Assembly: GCA_024509875.1 (NCBI GenBank)
Contig: JAMPIV010008058.1
Span: 317,501 to 381,500, forward strand
DNA from: Oreohelix idahoensis
Taxonomy: Eukaryota > Mollusca > Gastropoda > Stylommatophora > Oreohelicidae
Reading direction: 5' to 3'
Length of the DNA stretch: 64,000 nt
The position numbers and the translations under genes are program-made. This document shows, piece by piece, positions 41,889-52,541 of this stretch. A model generated the notes under the pieces. The model was not told the origin of the DNA and did no database searches. It worked only from the letters and a program-made list of their open reading frames with translations. Every line of letters begins with the position of its first letter. The stretch's first letter is position 1.

Positions 41889-42940
41889 GGAAATATCTAA
41901 CTTCCAAGGAACGTACCCATCCAAATTATCGTTTGAAAAGAAGAATTTTTACTTTCAAGGCGACATCATCTCAATTTGGATCCTAGCGTGATATGAATCA
42001 GATTCAACTTACGTTTACCAAGGTCAAGGTCTTCAATCAACCTCCACGTCAAGTTTCACAGTGACTGATTACTTGGAGATCATCTCTTCATCATTATTGC
42101 GTGCGAGCTGTAATCTAGAGAAGCAGAACGAAGTATTTTATCTGTAGACGTACATCCACGGAGACGAGGCACATTGATTTTTTACCTGCACGCGAGATGA
42201 GTATAACGTGTTTCCGTTGTACACTTTATTACGCTTAGTTGTGCCTTCCGTGTTATGTCCACATTCATATTTTTCGTGTTCAGTGTTATATGTTGTGTAT
42301 TCTTCGTGGGAGGTAGGGAGGTTGATCTGACGAACGAGATCCATCTCGAAGCCAATTCGGGCTCTTCGTCAGACGTTCTGTAGGGCTCGTCTTGTAAGTT
42401 TCAATTGAGCGATAGTTCCGGTACAAGGCTAGAAACCTTGCCGAAGTTCCGATCGCTAGTTGCTTCTTATAATATTATCTATTTAGCTGTTTCGTCACGT
42501 TTAATCGTTGTTTTTGGTAGCTATTTTTACTCGTACCTTAGTTTTATGATGAATTTTGTTTGTATTTTGCGTCCATCTCACCTTTCCTGTCGTTTAGTTT
42601 TTTACAAAACCTATGTTTTTACACTGTGTTGTCAATTGTCTTGTTAATTATCTGATCGTAGTTATCGTCGTATATTTTTACGATATTCTATTTTAGTTAT
42701 ACATTTTTATTTTTTTGATTTCTACGATTGTGTTCACCCGTCCATTTTATCATGTCTTGTCGGTTATGTTTCTATTGTCTTTCTCGTTGTTCATTTCATG
42801 ACATTTGATTACATAAATTTATTGATTAATAACATATTTAATAATTATATGATAACATTATACCGTTCTAAGGACAGGAACGAAGACCACGAGTTGTAGT
42901 AACAATTTTAAGTAGTATTATTACATAATAAAATTGAATA
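41889..42940 (+). other. Element C untranslated leader
   Basis: About 1 kb with no coding frame of note before the gag ATG; T-rich in its second half. Expected to include the packaging signal, by inference. Confidence 0.5.
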
Positions 42941-45186
42941 ATGGCTACCTTAGACTATTTCATTAAGCAAGCAAAAGCTCTTCAGATGGCTCCTGAGGAA
43001 GCAAAAGCATTTGCACTTGCAGAATATAAGAAAGCTCAAGAAATAGAAGCTGATCAGAGAAGGTTAGAAACTTTACGTTTGGAAAATTTGAGGCAGATCA
43101 AAAAAGGATTGAGGCTGAGGAGAATGAAAAGAAGAGGAAATTTATAGCTGAGGAAGATGAGAAAAAAATGAGATTAGCCGCTGAATTAGAAGAGAAACGA
43201 TTTCAGCGAGAGGCAGAACAGAAGCAAAAGGACTCTGAAGAAAGACTTAAAATTGAAATGGAACAGAAACAAAAAGAAATGGAAGTTAAACAAAAAGAAA
43301 TGCAAGAAAGAAGATTAATAGCTGAACAAAACACAAAACGACTTCAGCTTGAGATGGAAGAGAATGAAAGAAAACGACAGCATGAACTGAAATTAGCAGA
43401 GTCAGAATATGAGAGACTTAGGTTAACTCAGGAAGCTAATTCTCAGAGAACTTTTGAAAGCCAAACTTCATCCAGACATGATAATTTTAAGGAAATTCAC
43501 CTTAAATTACCAAAATTTAATCCCCCGTCTGATGACGTGATATTCTTCCTAGATAGGTTTGAGGCCACTTGTGTGTCTTATAACGTGGATAAAGCTCTAT
43601 ACTGTACATATTTATCCAGATTACTTACAGGGGACGCATTAGCAGTTTATCATACCACCAGCATTGGTGAGAAAAATGACTATAATGCTCTTAGAGCGGC
43701 ACTTCTGCAAAAATTCCAAATGACAGAAGACCAATATCGATCAAGATTTCATACATTACTACCTCAATCTAGCAGAAATTTTAGTGATTTTCTGTCACAA
43801 ATACGACTAACATTAGAAAGATGGATCGAATTATCCAAAATTGAAAAGTCGTATGAAGGTCTCTTCGATTTACTGATGCGCGATAAGGTACTTTCGTCTG
43901 TAAATCCTACATTTCTCGCATTTTTACACGAACGGAAACCTTTATCTATGAAAGACTTAGAACAGCATGCAAAAAATTTTTGCACTGCTCACCCAAACAT
44001 GGATCTAAGTAATGCACAGATTAAGAATGAATTGCCTGTTGCTTTTGCAGCACAACAAAACAATTTTTCACGCAATCGTTCTTTTAGTGCTGACAGATAT
44101 GTCAATAAGGGAAATAATGACAATTTTAACAATGGTAATTTTTACAAAGGGAAGCAATTTCAACAATCTGCTCCATTTAATGTTTCTTGGAACCAGGCTC
44201 ACAGATCGCGAGATTTTGGTAACAATAATTTTAAAAATAATCAAGGACATTATAATAAACAAAACTGGAGATCAAGATCTCAGGGTCCGCAAAACAAACA
44301 ATTTTTTGGAAATAAACCATTTTACCAACATCATAACGATAATTATACAAATTATCGGACTAATCCAAATTTTAACTCTAGCAGAAACTACAATTATGGC
44401 AATTTTAATGACAAAAATCAAAATCGATCGCGTCGACGAGATAGATCGTTGAGTAATACGAATAGACATTCTAATGTCGCTTTTAGTGATACACAGGCTA
44501 ACATTGAACAGGGTAAAGGAGCTGAAACTCATAATGCTATGTGTTGTTCTCTTGATTGTACCCAAGTCAAAGATTGTTCAGAATGCTCTACTCTTTTCCA
44601 GCCCAGGGCGATCACGACGCTGCGTTGCGGACATACCTTGCCTAGTCTACCTGCAGTCTGTACGGCCACTGCTGCGTCAGTACACCAGGGACAGGGCTCT
44701 CTTAAGTTTAACAAGGGATTTGTCAACAATATTTCATGCTCTCTCCTATTTGACTCAGGTTGCAGTACAGTCGGCGTCCGGACTTCGCTGATCAACCCAA
44801 GTTGTGCCACGGGCCGGGTTGTCAAATGTGTAACGTTTGGTGGCACAATTGAAACATTTGCCACTGCTATTATTGATCTTAATACACCATTTTTTTCAGG
44901 AAAGATTCAAGCTTGTCTCCTTCCGAATCCAATTTGTGATTTAATACTTGGTCGCATACATGGTATTAAAGAGTGTACACCACAGCAAATTGCTGAATGG
45001 GAAGAGCGACATATTCAAACTGCAAATGCAGTAGTGACTAGAGCGCAAGCTACTAATATGTCGCATGATACACCTATGGAACCTACAGTTCATACCACTT
45101 GTGATGATGATGCTCCTATTTCACGGGAGTTGTTTGCAACATTGCAAAAGAATGATGATTCATTAAAAAAATTTTTCAGTATGTGA
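42941..45186 (+). CDS. Element C Gag-protease, with a -1 frame break near codon 50
   Basis: ATG at 42941 (MATLDYF) reads into a charged coiled coil. That frame stops at 43147, while the homologous reading continues in the -1 frame from about 43084 to TGA at 45184-45186. Then: long Glu/Lys/Gln coiled coil (to about 43450); SCAN-like capsid region (about 43500-44000); Asn/Arg/Phe-rich basic region (44050-44480) in place of a clear CCHC knuckle; Cys-rich stretch near 44550; aspartic protease with LLFDSGCS (about 44745) and DLILGR. A single lost base explains the break most simply, but the site A AAT TTG also fits a -1 slippery pattern. Joined to pol by a second, canonical frameshift at 45165. 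Confidence 0.85.
45165..45171 (+). promoter_or_regulatory. Programmed -1 frameshift heptamer A AAA AAA
   Basis: Seven adenines in the exact X XXY YYZ phase of the gag-protease frame, five codons before its stop (TGA 45184-45186). Slipping back one base enters the 937-codon pol frame directly. This is the standard retroelement way to make a Gag-Pol fusion at reduced level. Confidence 0.7.
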
Positions 45187-47981
45187 ACAAAAATAATACC
45201 AGCAACAAACTTGCAAAATCTAGACATGACTTTATACTTAAAAATGGGATTTTGGTTAGAGTAATACGAGAAAAGGATTCATCCTTATGTTCTCAGATTA
45301 TAGTCCCATCCTGTATGAGATCTCGTATATTACGACATGCGCATGACTCGCAATGTGCGGGCCATATGGGTTTTTCGCGTACCAAATCCAGAGTGCTTTC
45401 GGCATTCTACTGGCCAGGCGTCCATAAGGACATCACTCTCTATTGTCGGTCTTGTTTGATATGTCAAGAAGTTAAGGTACGGGGTCCATTTCATGCGGCT
45501 CCTATTCAAGCTGCGGACATCCCGATTAGACCATTTGATAAAATGGCTATAGACATTATTGGTCCTATGCTACCATCTGCTAGAGGGCATACGCATATTC
45601 TTACGTGCATTGATATGTGCACTCGTTGGCCTGAAGCCATCCCTCTCAAGAACACTTCATCTGCCAGTGTAGCAGAGGCATTGATGTTAATCTTCTCACG
45701 CATTGGTTTTCCACGGAAAATCTTGTCGGATCATGGGGTTCAGTTCATTTCTGAATCCATGTCTCAAGTTATGAAGACATTAGGTATAGACAGATCTCTA
45801 AGTTCTATTTATCATCCGATGTCAAATGGGTTAATTGAGCGTCTAAATAGGACACTCAAGCAGTTGTTGGGTAAGATGACTCAAGACCATCCCCAAGACT
45901 GGGATCGGGTCCTACCCGCTTGTCTCTTTGCGTATCGCGAAGTACAAAATCAAGCAACGGGGTTTTCTCCATTTCAACTTGTTTTCGGCATGCAACCACG
46001 CGGTCCGATGTCGTTAATCCACGACTTATTGGTTGACGAGAATATTGAAGAGGAAACTCAATCCTCTTATGAGTATGTGATCTCTCTGAGAAAGAGAATC
46101 ATAGATGCTTGTAGACTAGCTACTGCATCATCCGAACAAGCCAAAGAAAAAGCTCGTCTATTTGCAAACAAGTATAGACGTCTTCGCCAGCTCATACCTG
46201 GTGATGAAGCTTTTGTATTACTCCCTGCGCATAATAATCGTCTTTTAATTACCTGGAGAGGTCCTTTCAGGATCATCTCAAGAATATCCGATGTCGACTA
46301 CATCGTTGATGTTAATGGTAAACATAAAACCTTCCACATTAATATGTTGAAGGAATATTACTCACGTCCTGATTATCTACAATCAGTGTTCCAAGCAACT
46401 GACGATCCTACACCTCCTATTCAACACTATTCTAGTTTGTCAGTCATCCAAGAAGAGGAATCTTCTTTCGATGATGTACAACTACCAATACCAGTTGTAC
46501 CACTCCATTCCACTGAGAAATGGAATGATGTTACTATCTCATCTACTCTTACTGATGATCAACGTCAGCAAGTCTCTAATATTCTACACACGTATGAGGA
46601 TGTCCTCACTGACATCCCAGGTCATACGTCAGTCATCCAACATGACATTATTCTGACTGACGATACACCGATTCGAGTTCGCCCATATCCTATTCCTTTA
46701 CACTTTCGTGATAAGGTTGATAAGGAATTGGATGAGATGCTTCAATTAAATATAATTGAACCATCTTCATCACCATATTCTTCTTCTATGGTAATCATTA
46801 GGAAGAAGGACAACAATATACGTCTTTGCGTAGATTACAGGAAATTAAACAAAGTTACAAAATTCGATGCGGAACCATTACCTCTTTTAGACGACTTATT
46901 AGAGAAATTATCTCATGCCACATTCTTTTCGAAATTTGACCTTTCAAAGGGTTATTGGCAAGTGCCATTAACCCCTAAAGCAAAGCCATTCACCGCTTTC
47001 TCGACGCCACGGGGTCTTTTTCAATGGAATTTTATGCCATTCGGTCTAATGAATGCGCCAGCTACCTTTGTACGCATGATGCGCCGCATATTGTCTCATC
47101 GTCCCGATGTCATTACTTATATAGATGACATCTGTCTTTTCAGTGACTCTTGGGATGAACATATTCAGGGTTTAAAATCTTTACTTTCTACCTTACGGGA
47201 TTATAACTTAACAGCGAAACCTTCAAAGGCTTTTGTCGGTTTTCATGACATCTCATTTCTTGGTCACCGTATAGGTCGCGGTTTAATGTATACAGAAGAC
47301 AGTAACGTCTCTAAAATTTTAAACATCTCAGCACCTAAGACAAAAAAACAAGTGAGGTCGCTCTTAGGACTAATACAGTTCTATTCTAAATTCATCCCTC
47401 ATTTGTCTACTATAACTGCACCTCTTTCTTCGTTACTGAAGAAAGGCACACCTAATGTAATAAAGTGGTCGCAGGATCATCAAACGGCTTTAGATTATAT
47501 AAAACAATTTTTTTCAAATAAGCCTTTTTTAAGGTTGCCTAACAAAGATCTCACCTTTGTTCTTCGCAGTGATGCTTCTTCCTACGCTATCGCGGCAGTT
47601 TTGATGCAGGAATACGGAGGCACCTTATTTCCGGTTATGTACGTATCCAGAAAGCTTACGACGAGCGAGATGAAGTATTCCGTTCTGGACAAAGAGCTCC
47701 TCGCTCTTGTCTGGTCAATCACAAAACTGGATCGTTATCTCCTCGGATCACACTTTGTGGTGGAATCCGACCAGAAAGCTCTTACAGCACTGAACACAGG
47801 GAACGTGAAGTCATCAAAGTCAGCGCGTTACGCTATTGCGCTTCAACCGTTCCATTTTGAGATACGAGCTATTCCTGGAGTACAGAATGTGTTTGCAGAC
47901 TGTCTTTCAAGATGCCCTAGTGAACACGTCGAAATTAAACCACTTCCAGATGGTGAAACGTCCTCACAGAAACATGAATAA
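45171..47981 (+). CDS. Element C polyprotein: integrase, reverse transcriptase, RNase H
   Basis: An open frame of about 937 codons entered by -1 frameshift. The first ATG is well downstream and a GTG sits at 45183, so independent initiation is unlikely. Numbering from 45183: integrase H2C2 domain His54, His61, Cys91, Cys94; DD35E core Asp124 (AIDIIGP), Asp183 (ILSDHG), Glu219 (SNGLIERLN); integrase C-terminal region with GDEAFVLLP and WRGPF. RT: LCVDYRKLN, FSKFDLSKGYWQVPL, MPFGLMNAPATF, YIDD (47118-47129). RNase H: RSDASSYAI, VLDKELLALVW, ESDQKALTAL, FADCLSRCP. All catalytic residues I can check are present. The integrase-first order defines the Gmr1 type. Confidence 0.95.
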   Translation: MFQYVNKNNTSNKLAKSRHDFILKNGILVRVIREKDSSLCSQIIVPSCMRSRILRHAHDSQCAGHMGFSRTKSRVLSAFYWPGVHKDITLYCRSCLICQEVKVRGPFHAAPIQAADIPIRPFDKMAIDIIGPMLPSARGHTHILTCIDMCTRWPEAIPLKNTSSASVAEALMLIFSRIGFPRKILSDHGVQFISESMSQVMKTLGIDRSLSSIYHPMSNGLIERLNRTLKQLLGKMTQDHPQDWDRVLPACLFAYREVQNQATGFSPFQLVFGMQPRGPMSLIHDLLVDENIEEETQSSYEYVISLRKRIIDACRLATASSEQAKEKARLFANKYRRLRQLIPGDEAFVLLPAHNNRLLITWRGPFRIISRISDVDYIVDVNGKHKTFHINMLKEYYSRPDYLQSVFQATDDPTPPIQHYSSLSVIQEEESSFDDVQLPIPVVPLHSTEKWNDVTISSTLTDDQRQQVSNILHTYEDVLTDIPGHTSVIQHDIILTDDTPIRVRPYPIPLHFRDKVDKELDEMLQLNIIEPSSSPYSSSMVIIRKKDNNIRLCVDYRKLNKVTKFDAEPLPLLDDLLEKLSHATFFSKFDLSKGYWQVPLTPKAKPFTAFSTPRGLFQWNFMPFGLMNAPATFVRMMRRILSHRPDVITYIDDICLFSDSWDEHIQGLKSLLSTLRDYNLTAKPSKAFVGFHDISFLGHRIGRGLMYTEDSNVSKILNISAPKTKKQVRSLLGLIQFYSKFIPHLSTITAPLSSLLKKGTPNVIKWSQDHQTALDYIKQFFSNKPFLRLPNKDLTFVLRSDASSYAIAAVLMQEYGGTLFPVMYVSRKLTTSEMKYSVLDKELLALVWSITKLDRYLLGSHFVVESDQKALTALNTGNVKSSKSARYAIALQPFHFEIRAIPGVQNVFADCLSRCPSEHVEIKPLPDGETSSQKHE

Positions 47982-48975
47982 CTTTGTACATGGTCACTGA
48001 TTATACATCTGTGGAGACTATGTGTAGTTCTGCAGTATTCGTATATATATAACTTTCAGAATATACTTACGTATGGATTATAACATTATTTCTTGTGAAG
48101 TAACGTTTTGTTAGAACGGGAACAGTGATATTAAAGTAACATTTTTTTTTAGTATGGAAACATTGGTAAGAGTGACAAATAGACATTCACTATTGTTATG
48201 GAACAGATTACACTACATATCGTGTTCGTAAACTTATTTCAGGCATGGTACATTTAGAACATATTCTTGTCGATTTAACTAGTTCTAAAAGAATATTAAC
48301 AATGAGTGAAATTGAAATCACTTAGAATAAATTAGTAATTAGTTATTTGTTCATAAATTAAGTACTATTAATTAGTATAATTCAATTTAATCAATTTGAT
48401 TGATTATAAATCACACATCTACTAACTTTATTAGTGTTTCGCAATACGTGTATTCACGTATCCCACTACATGATATCTCACTTTTAGATAACTAGTCAAA
48501 CTTACTAATGTTAGGAAATAGTAAGTGCGTTGCTTCTTAAAGTGTTTAATTATGCTTTGTTTCATTTTGCATGTTGTATTTTAAAATTTTCTGTTTTATT
48601 GATTCTTTTATCATTGATCATCATCAGTGTTGCTGTTCATTTTCATTTTTGAAATCATATGTTTCAAATTTCTTTTAAAACAATTTTGTTGAATTTTATT
48701 ATCATCTTTTTTTTTATGGTTTATTTCATTTTCATTTTCAACTTCTTTTTACTTCGAATATTACCACATCGTTCCAAAGTAGGTCGATGGTGGATGTGTG
48801 CTTTAATGCATACTATCATTTAGTTATATTGTTTTCATTTAATATTCTTTTCTTAATATGATATAATTTTATGCATGTCATAAATCTTGTTGTAGTTTTG
48901 ACTCACCTCTCTCGAGTAATTAGTTCGAAAAAAATTAATAGAATTAATTTTTTTAAGGGGAGGTAATAAGGGAGC
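47982..48975 (+). other. Element C 3' non-coding region with polypurine tract
   Basis: About 1 kb of AT-rich sequence without genes. The purine run AAGGGGAGGTAATAAGGGAG (48956-48974) abuts the 3' LTR. Confidence 0.7.
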
Positions 48976-50064
48976 TGTTACGTACATTTATTACCTACGG
49001 GGGTAGTCTTCGGTCCTGCCAAATGTACGCACCAGTTTTATATAGTTATATTATTTGTGCGTTCGATTGATTCACGCACTGACGTGCACAATGCTGTGTG
49101 AGTTGCTTTGGACGCACGTGTAACCTAGTTGAGTAGATTGTGACGTCATGATAGGGGCAGCTCGGACGACATTTATGTCCGCAGTGTTATTCTTTGATTC
49201 CTGGCAAATTTGAAGAAGCCATCAGTTGTATTCGTATCTATTGGTCTTCATGGCGAAGCCAATAGTGGAAGTATGAAGTAAGTGTCGCCCCATTTCTTAT
49301 GGCAAGTTTAATTATGTAAATTAAAGTATCAGGCCGCTCCTATTAATGGTCTAGCGGGAATTCATCGGAGATGACATTCCTAGAATTGGACACACGGAGT
49401 CGATAGCCTTTGGAATCTTTTGTAGAGGGAGAATCCATATGTGGAATCAAGTTAATGAATATATATATGCTTCACATGTTTAATATGCCGTTTTACCTAT
49501 GCCAAAGTCGTGGTATGGATACCGAGAGGTTAGCCAAGATGAAACACTAACCTGGTTGTATTGTTATATCTGCCTTTGTTTGGATTGGATATGCTATCTA
49601 AGAATTTTATGAAGAAAGTCTGGGATGCTTACAAGTATGATATAAATTATTGCTCCGTGAGAATGAATCCGTTTGCCTTAATAAACGTCCTTGGGAGAAG
49701 GTCAACGGACGTTAATACCATGTCTGTTATATGGTAATGGAAGTGATCCTTAGTCACTGGAATATAAGAGAACTTAACTGTTAGAGAATCTACAACAACT
49801 ATTAACAGTGATATTAACATTTTGACGTATGATCTTCGCATCTGTAACTATGATTGTCTTGTTCCAATTCGTTGGTGTCACGTCAATAAAATATATGTAC
49901 TGTAATCACCGACTTGTGTGCTGCCAATACTTGCCCAGTTCACCCAATGCAACGATACTTGTTGGAATTTTCGTTTGAAGAACTTTGTTGACGTTCATTC
50001 CGTTTTAACCATTCGCGTTTCAATTTACCTCTTCACTGAACTCAACGATGAAATGGAGTCAACA
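48976..50064 (+). repeat. Element C 3' LTR
   Basis: 1,089 bp, nearly identical to 40772-41864. Confidence 0.95.
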
Positions 50065-50069
50065 CCTGT
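50065..50069. repeat. Target-site duplication of element C, right copy (CCTGT)
   Basis: Matches 40767-40771. Confidence 0.92.
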
Positions 50070-51016
50070 CCACACATCTTTTCAAAAAATACTCCTACTC
50101 CCGTTTCCCCTGACAACGAAAGATAGTATTTATAGTCCGACCAATCGTGTTTAGTCTTATATTTGTTGCGCTCCAATCAATTTGGAGTTAACATGGTAGG
50201 CTATTTCCGTACGTAAGGTTTTTTCAAACACGTTATAAAAAAATTTTATGAGCAGAAATGATTTCATGCTGTCAGGCATCCCCACTATTTTATTTTGGTT
50301 ATAATTTATTAATTCCTAGACTATTTGCGTAACGTTTTACATATTCTTTGTCAGCAAGCCCTAAGGAACCCAAATATACAAATTTAAAAGAGCTAAGTGG
50401 CTGCGTTCAAAATATGCAATTTCTTCTACCTCCTGTTTCGAAGATGTGCTGTCTGGGTACTGTAATGTTTTCAAACGTAAACCCATCTAATGTTATCTTT
50501 TCTAATAAGCGTTTTTCAGGATTTTAAAACCTAACTCTGGGAAGGTTAGTGTTTTTATCACTGTCCGTCTGAAAAAAAAGTTAGTGCATGTGGCCTTACA
50601 CGCGTGATAGTAGTAATTGTGTATCGCGCGACGCGTGTTTAGTGTTGCACGTGTTCGGCTTTATGCCTCTCCCTTCTCTCTATCCTTTAGTCCATCTGTT
50701 CGTTCGTTTTGGTAACGTAGTATAATTAATGTTAGGATTAATTTAGGTCATTACGCAGTGTGCCTCTCAATGTTTTTCTTAGAAATGCAATACCCGTTTT
50801 AATGTGTTGTGGAAACGCTTGTATTTATGCAGTGGCTTATATTTAACGTGGAAACGTTACAATTTGCAGACGAAGCATAAAACAAAGGGGATTTCGAGTA
50901 CATTCTTTGTGACAGCACTGTTATTTTACCATTGCTCTTTTCTTTATTAGAATTTATTTGTTAGGCTTTATATTTACCTGATAATTTATATATGTGGATT
51001 AGAATATTTCACGACA
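50070..51016 (-). repeat. Element B 3' LTR, right part
   Basis: Continues the LTR split by element C; matches 56420-57368 to the terminal ACGACA. Confidence 0.9.
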
Positions 51017-51425
51017 CCTCCCCTCTTAAAACAGACATCCCATGTCAGTCCTTTATTCTATATACACATAGATAAATGTAAGTCAACTTGACTTTACTCT
51101 GCTGTGGTGCTATCATGGTTTTATGTAGTTGGGTCCATTCAGAGTAGGCACTACTCATGAAATCTGCCTCAGACTTCTACAACCAATAATATATTTCGGT
51201 TATGTTACTGAACAGCCGCAAGTGTGAGTGCTTGTCTTAATGCTGCTTCGCAACCCGTATTCACCATTTCTCTTCTCTGAGTCTGCGCAATGACATGTCC
51301 AGAGAACATTATATTTCCCTCAAAATGTACGTTATGAGGAGATAACATATACCTGGTGATAGCAGAGTTTTCGTAGTGGATCCCATAATCTTCTTATTAT
51401 CCTGTATGAAACATTCGGAATATCC
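51017..51425 (-). other. Element B 3' non-coding region and polypurine tract
   Basis: On the minus strand TTTTAAGAGGGGAGG directly precedes the LTR start TGTCGTGAAAT. The rest resembles the 3' region of element A and has no coding frame. Confidence 0.7.
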
Positions 51426-52541
51426 TCAATCAAAGAGGCAACTCAGGGATTCATTACGTTCCTCCGAAATGTTTACATCCAACAATTTTCTCATCATTCT
51501 AGAGAAGACACTAGGCGCATTCTTCAATCCAAATGGCAATCTATTAAACTCATAGTGTCCTTCTGAGGTACTAAAAGCTAGGTATGGTCTAACCTCAGGC
51601 TTTACTGGAATCTGATAGTATCCTTTACTCAGATCCACTTTTGAGAAATATTTAGCTTTATTTAGTCTGGCAAACAGCTGATTTGTATCCGGCAATGGAT
51701 CCACCTGTCCTTCTGTAATAGCATTCAGTCTCCTGTAATCTATACAGAGTCTATGTTCTCCAGAGGGCTTCCTTAAGAGTACAACACCGGAACTATACGA
51801 AGATTCACTGTGCGAAATAATTCCTTCCTTCAACAGATAGTCTATCTCTTCCTTCAAAGCTTTCTCCTTAGCAAACGGAATCGAATATGGTTTCATACAG
51901 ACAGGTGTGGGGTCTATCAGTTTCATATCATATTCCAATAGGTTTGTATGCCCTGGTCGGTCTGTTAACACCTCTGCATGATTATTTAGAACCTGTTGCA
52001 CTCTCTCTTTCTGAGTTTTCGTTAAATGTGTACTGATTTTCACCTGTGCTGCTGTCTCACAGGGGTGTAATGGATATTCAAATGATGAAAGTGGTTCCTT
52101 TTTCATCTCCATGGCGATGGACAAGGTCAACAAGTGTGTCTCTTCCTGATGTTCTCTTTCCAAATATTTCTTCAGGAGATTCACATGATAGATTTTTTCT
52201 TTCCCCTTCTTATCTATCTTATAATTTGTTCTAGACACCTTCTCTAGAACTGTATATGGACCCTGCCATCCAATTTGTAACTTATTCTGACTCCCGGGCA
52301 AAAGAAGCAGTACCTTCTCTCCCACAGCCAAATTTCTGTCTTTCGCCTTCCTGTTATAATAGGCAGCATGTTTCTTCCTGGCTTGTTTCAAATTTTCATT
52401 GGCAAGTTTCCAGCCAGTTTTTAAACGAGTGGTCAGCTCATTCACATATTGGTATGAAGATGTAATGTTTTCCTCTGCCTTTTCATCAGTCCACGTTCTT
52501 AACAAAGCTACATATGGACCTTTAATTGTGTGGACCTATTT
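51426..52541 (-). pseudogene. Element B integrase C-terminus and truncated reverse transcriptase
   Basis: Open on the minus strand through KGPYVALL and DEKAEENI, which match the post-catalytic integrase of element D (KGPLEALL, DEKADE). Next come GEKVLLLLPG, GWQGPYTVL and HVNLLKKYL, then RT fingers and palm with LCIDYRRLN, FSKVDLSKGYYQIP and PFGLKNAPSVF. The frame ends shortly after MMRKLL, before the catalytic YxDD box, and no RNase H follows. Neither integrase nor RT can be active. It overlaps the preceding frame by about 30 bp in a different phase. Confidence 0.85.

Larger units (their letters stand above)
40772..50064 (+). mobile_element. Complete Gmr1-type Ty3/gypsy retrotransposon C
   Basis: LTRs of 1.09 kb (TGTTACGTAC to AGTCAACA), a perfect 5-bp duplication, PBS, gag-protease, integrase-RT-RNase H and a polypurine tract. 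The LTRs differ by eye at only about six bases plus a 4-bp TA-repeat indel, so this is a very young insertion. It is the only element here with all expected domains; its one visible defect is a frame break near the start of gag. It lies inside the 3' LTR of element B. Confidence 0.95.

Noticed and set aside
43168..43168. Independent start of element C Gag at the ATG at 43168
   Set aside because: Homology with the Gags of A, B and D and the ATG at 42941 show that the N-terminal helix is encoded upstream; 43168 is merely the first ATG after the frame break.
45183..45185. GTG at 45183 as start codon of element C pol
   Set aside because: Eukaryotic retroelements rarely start on GTG, and an in-phase A AAA AAA heptamer immediately upstream explains expression better.
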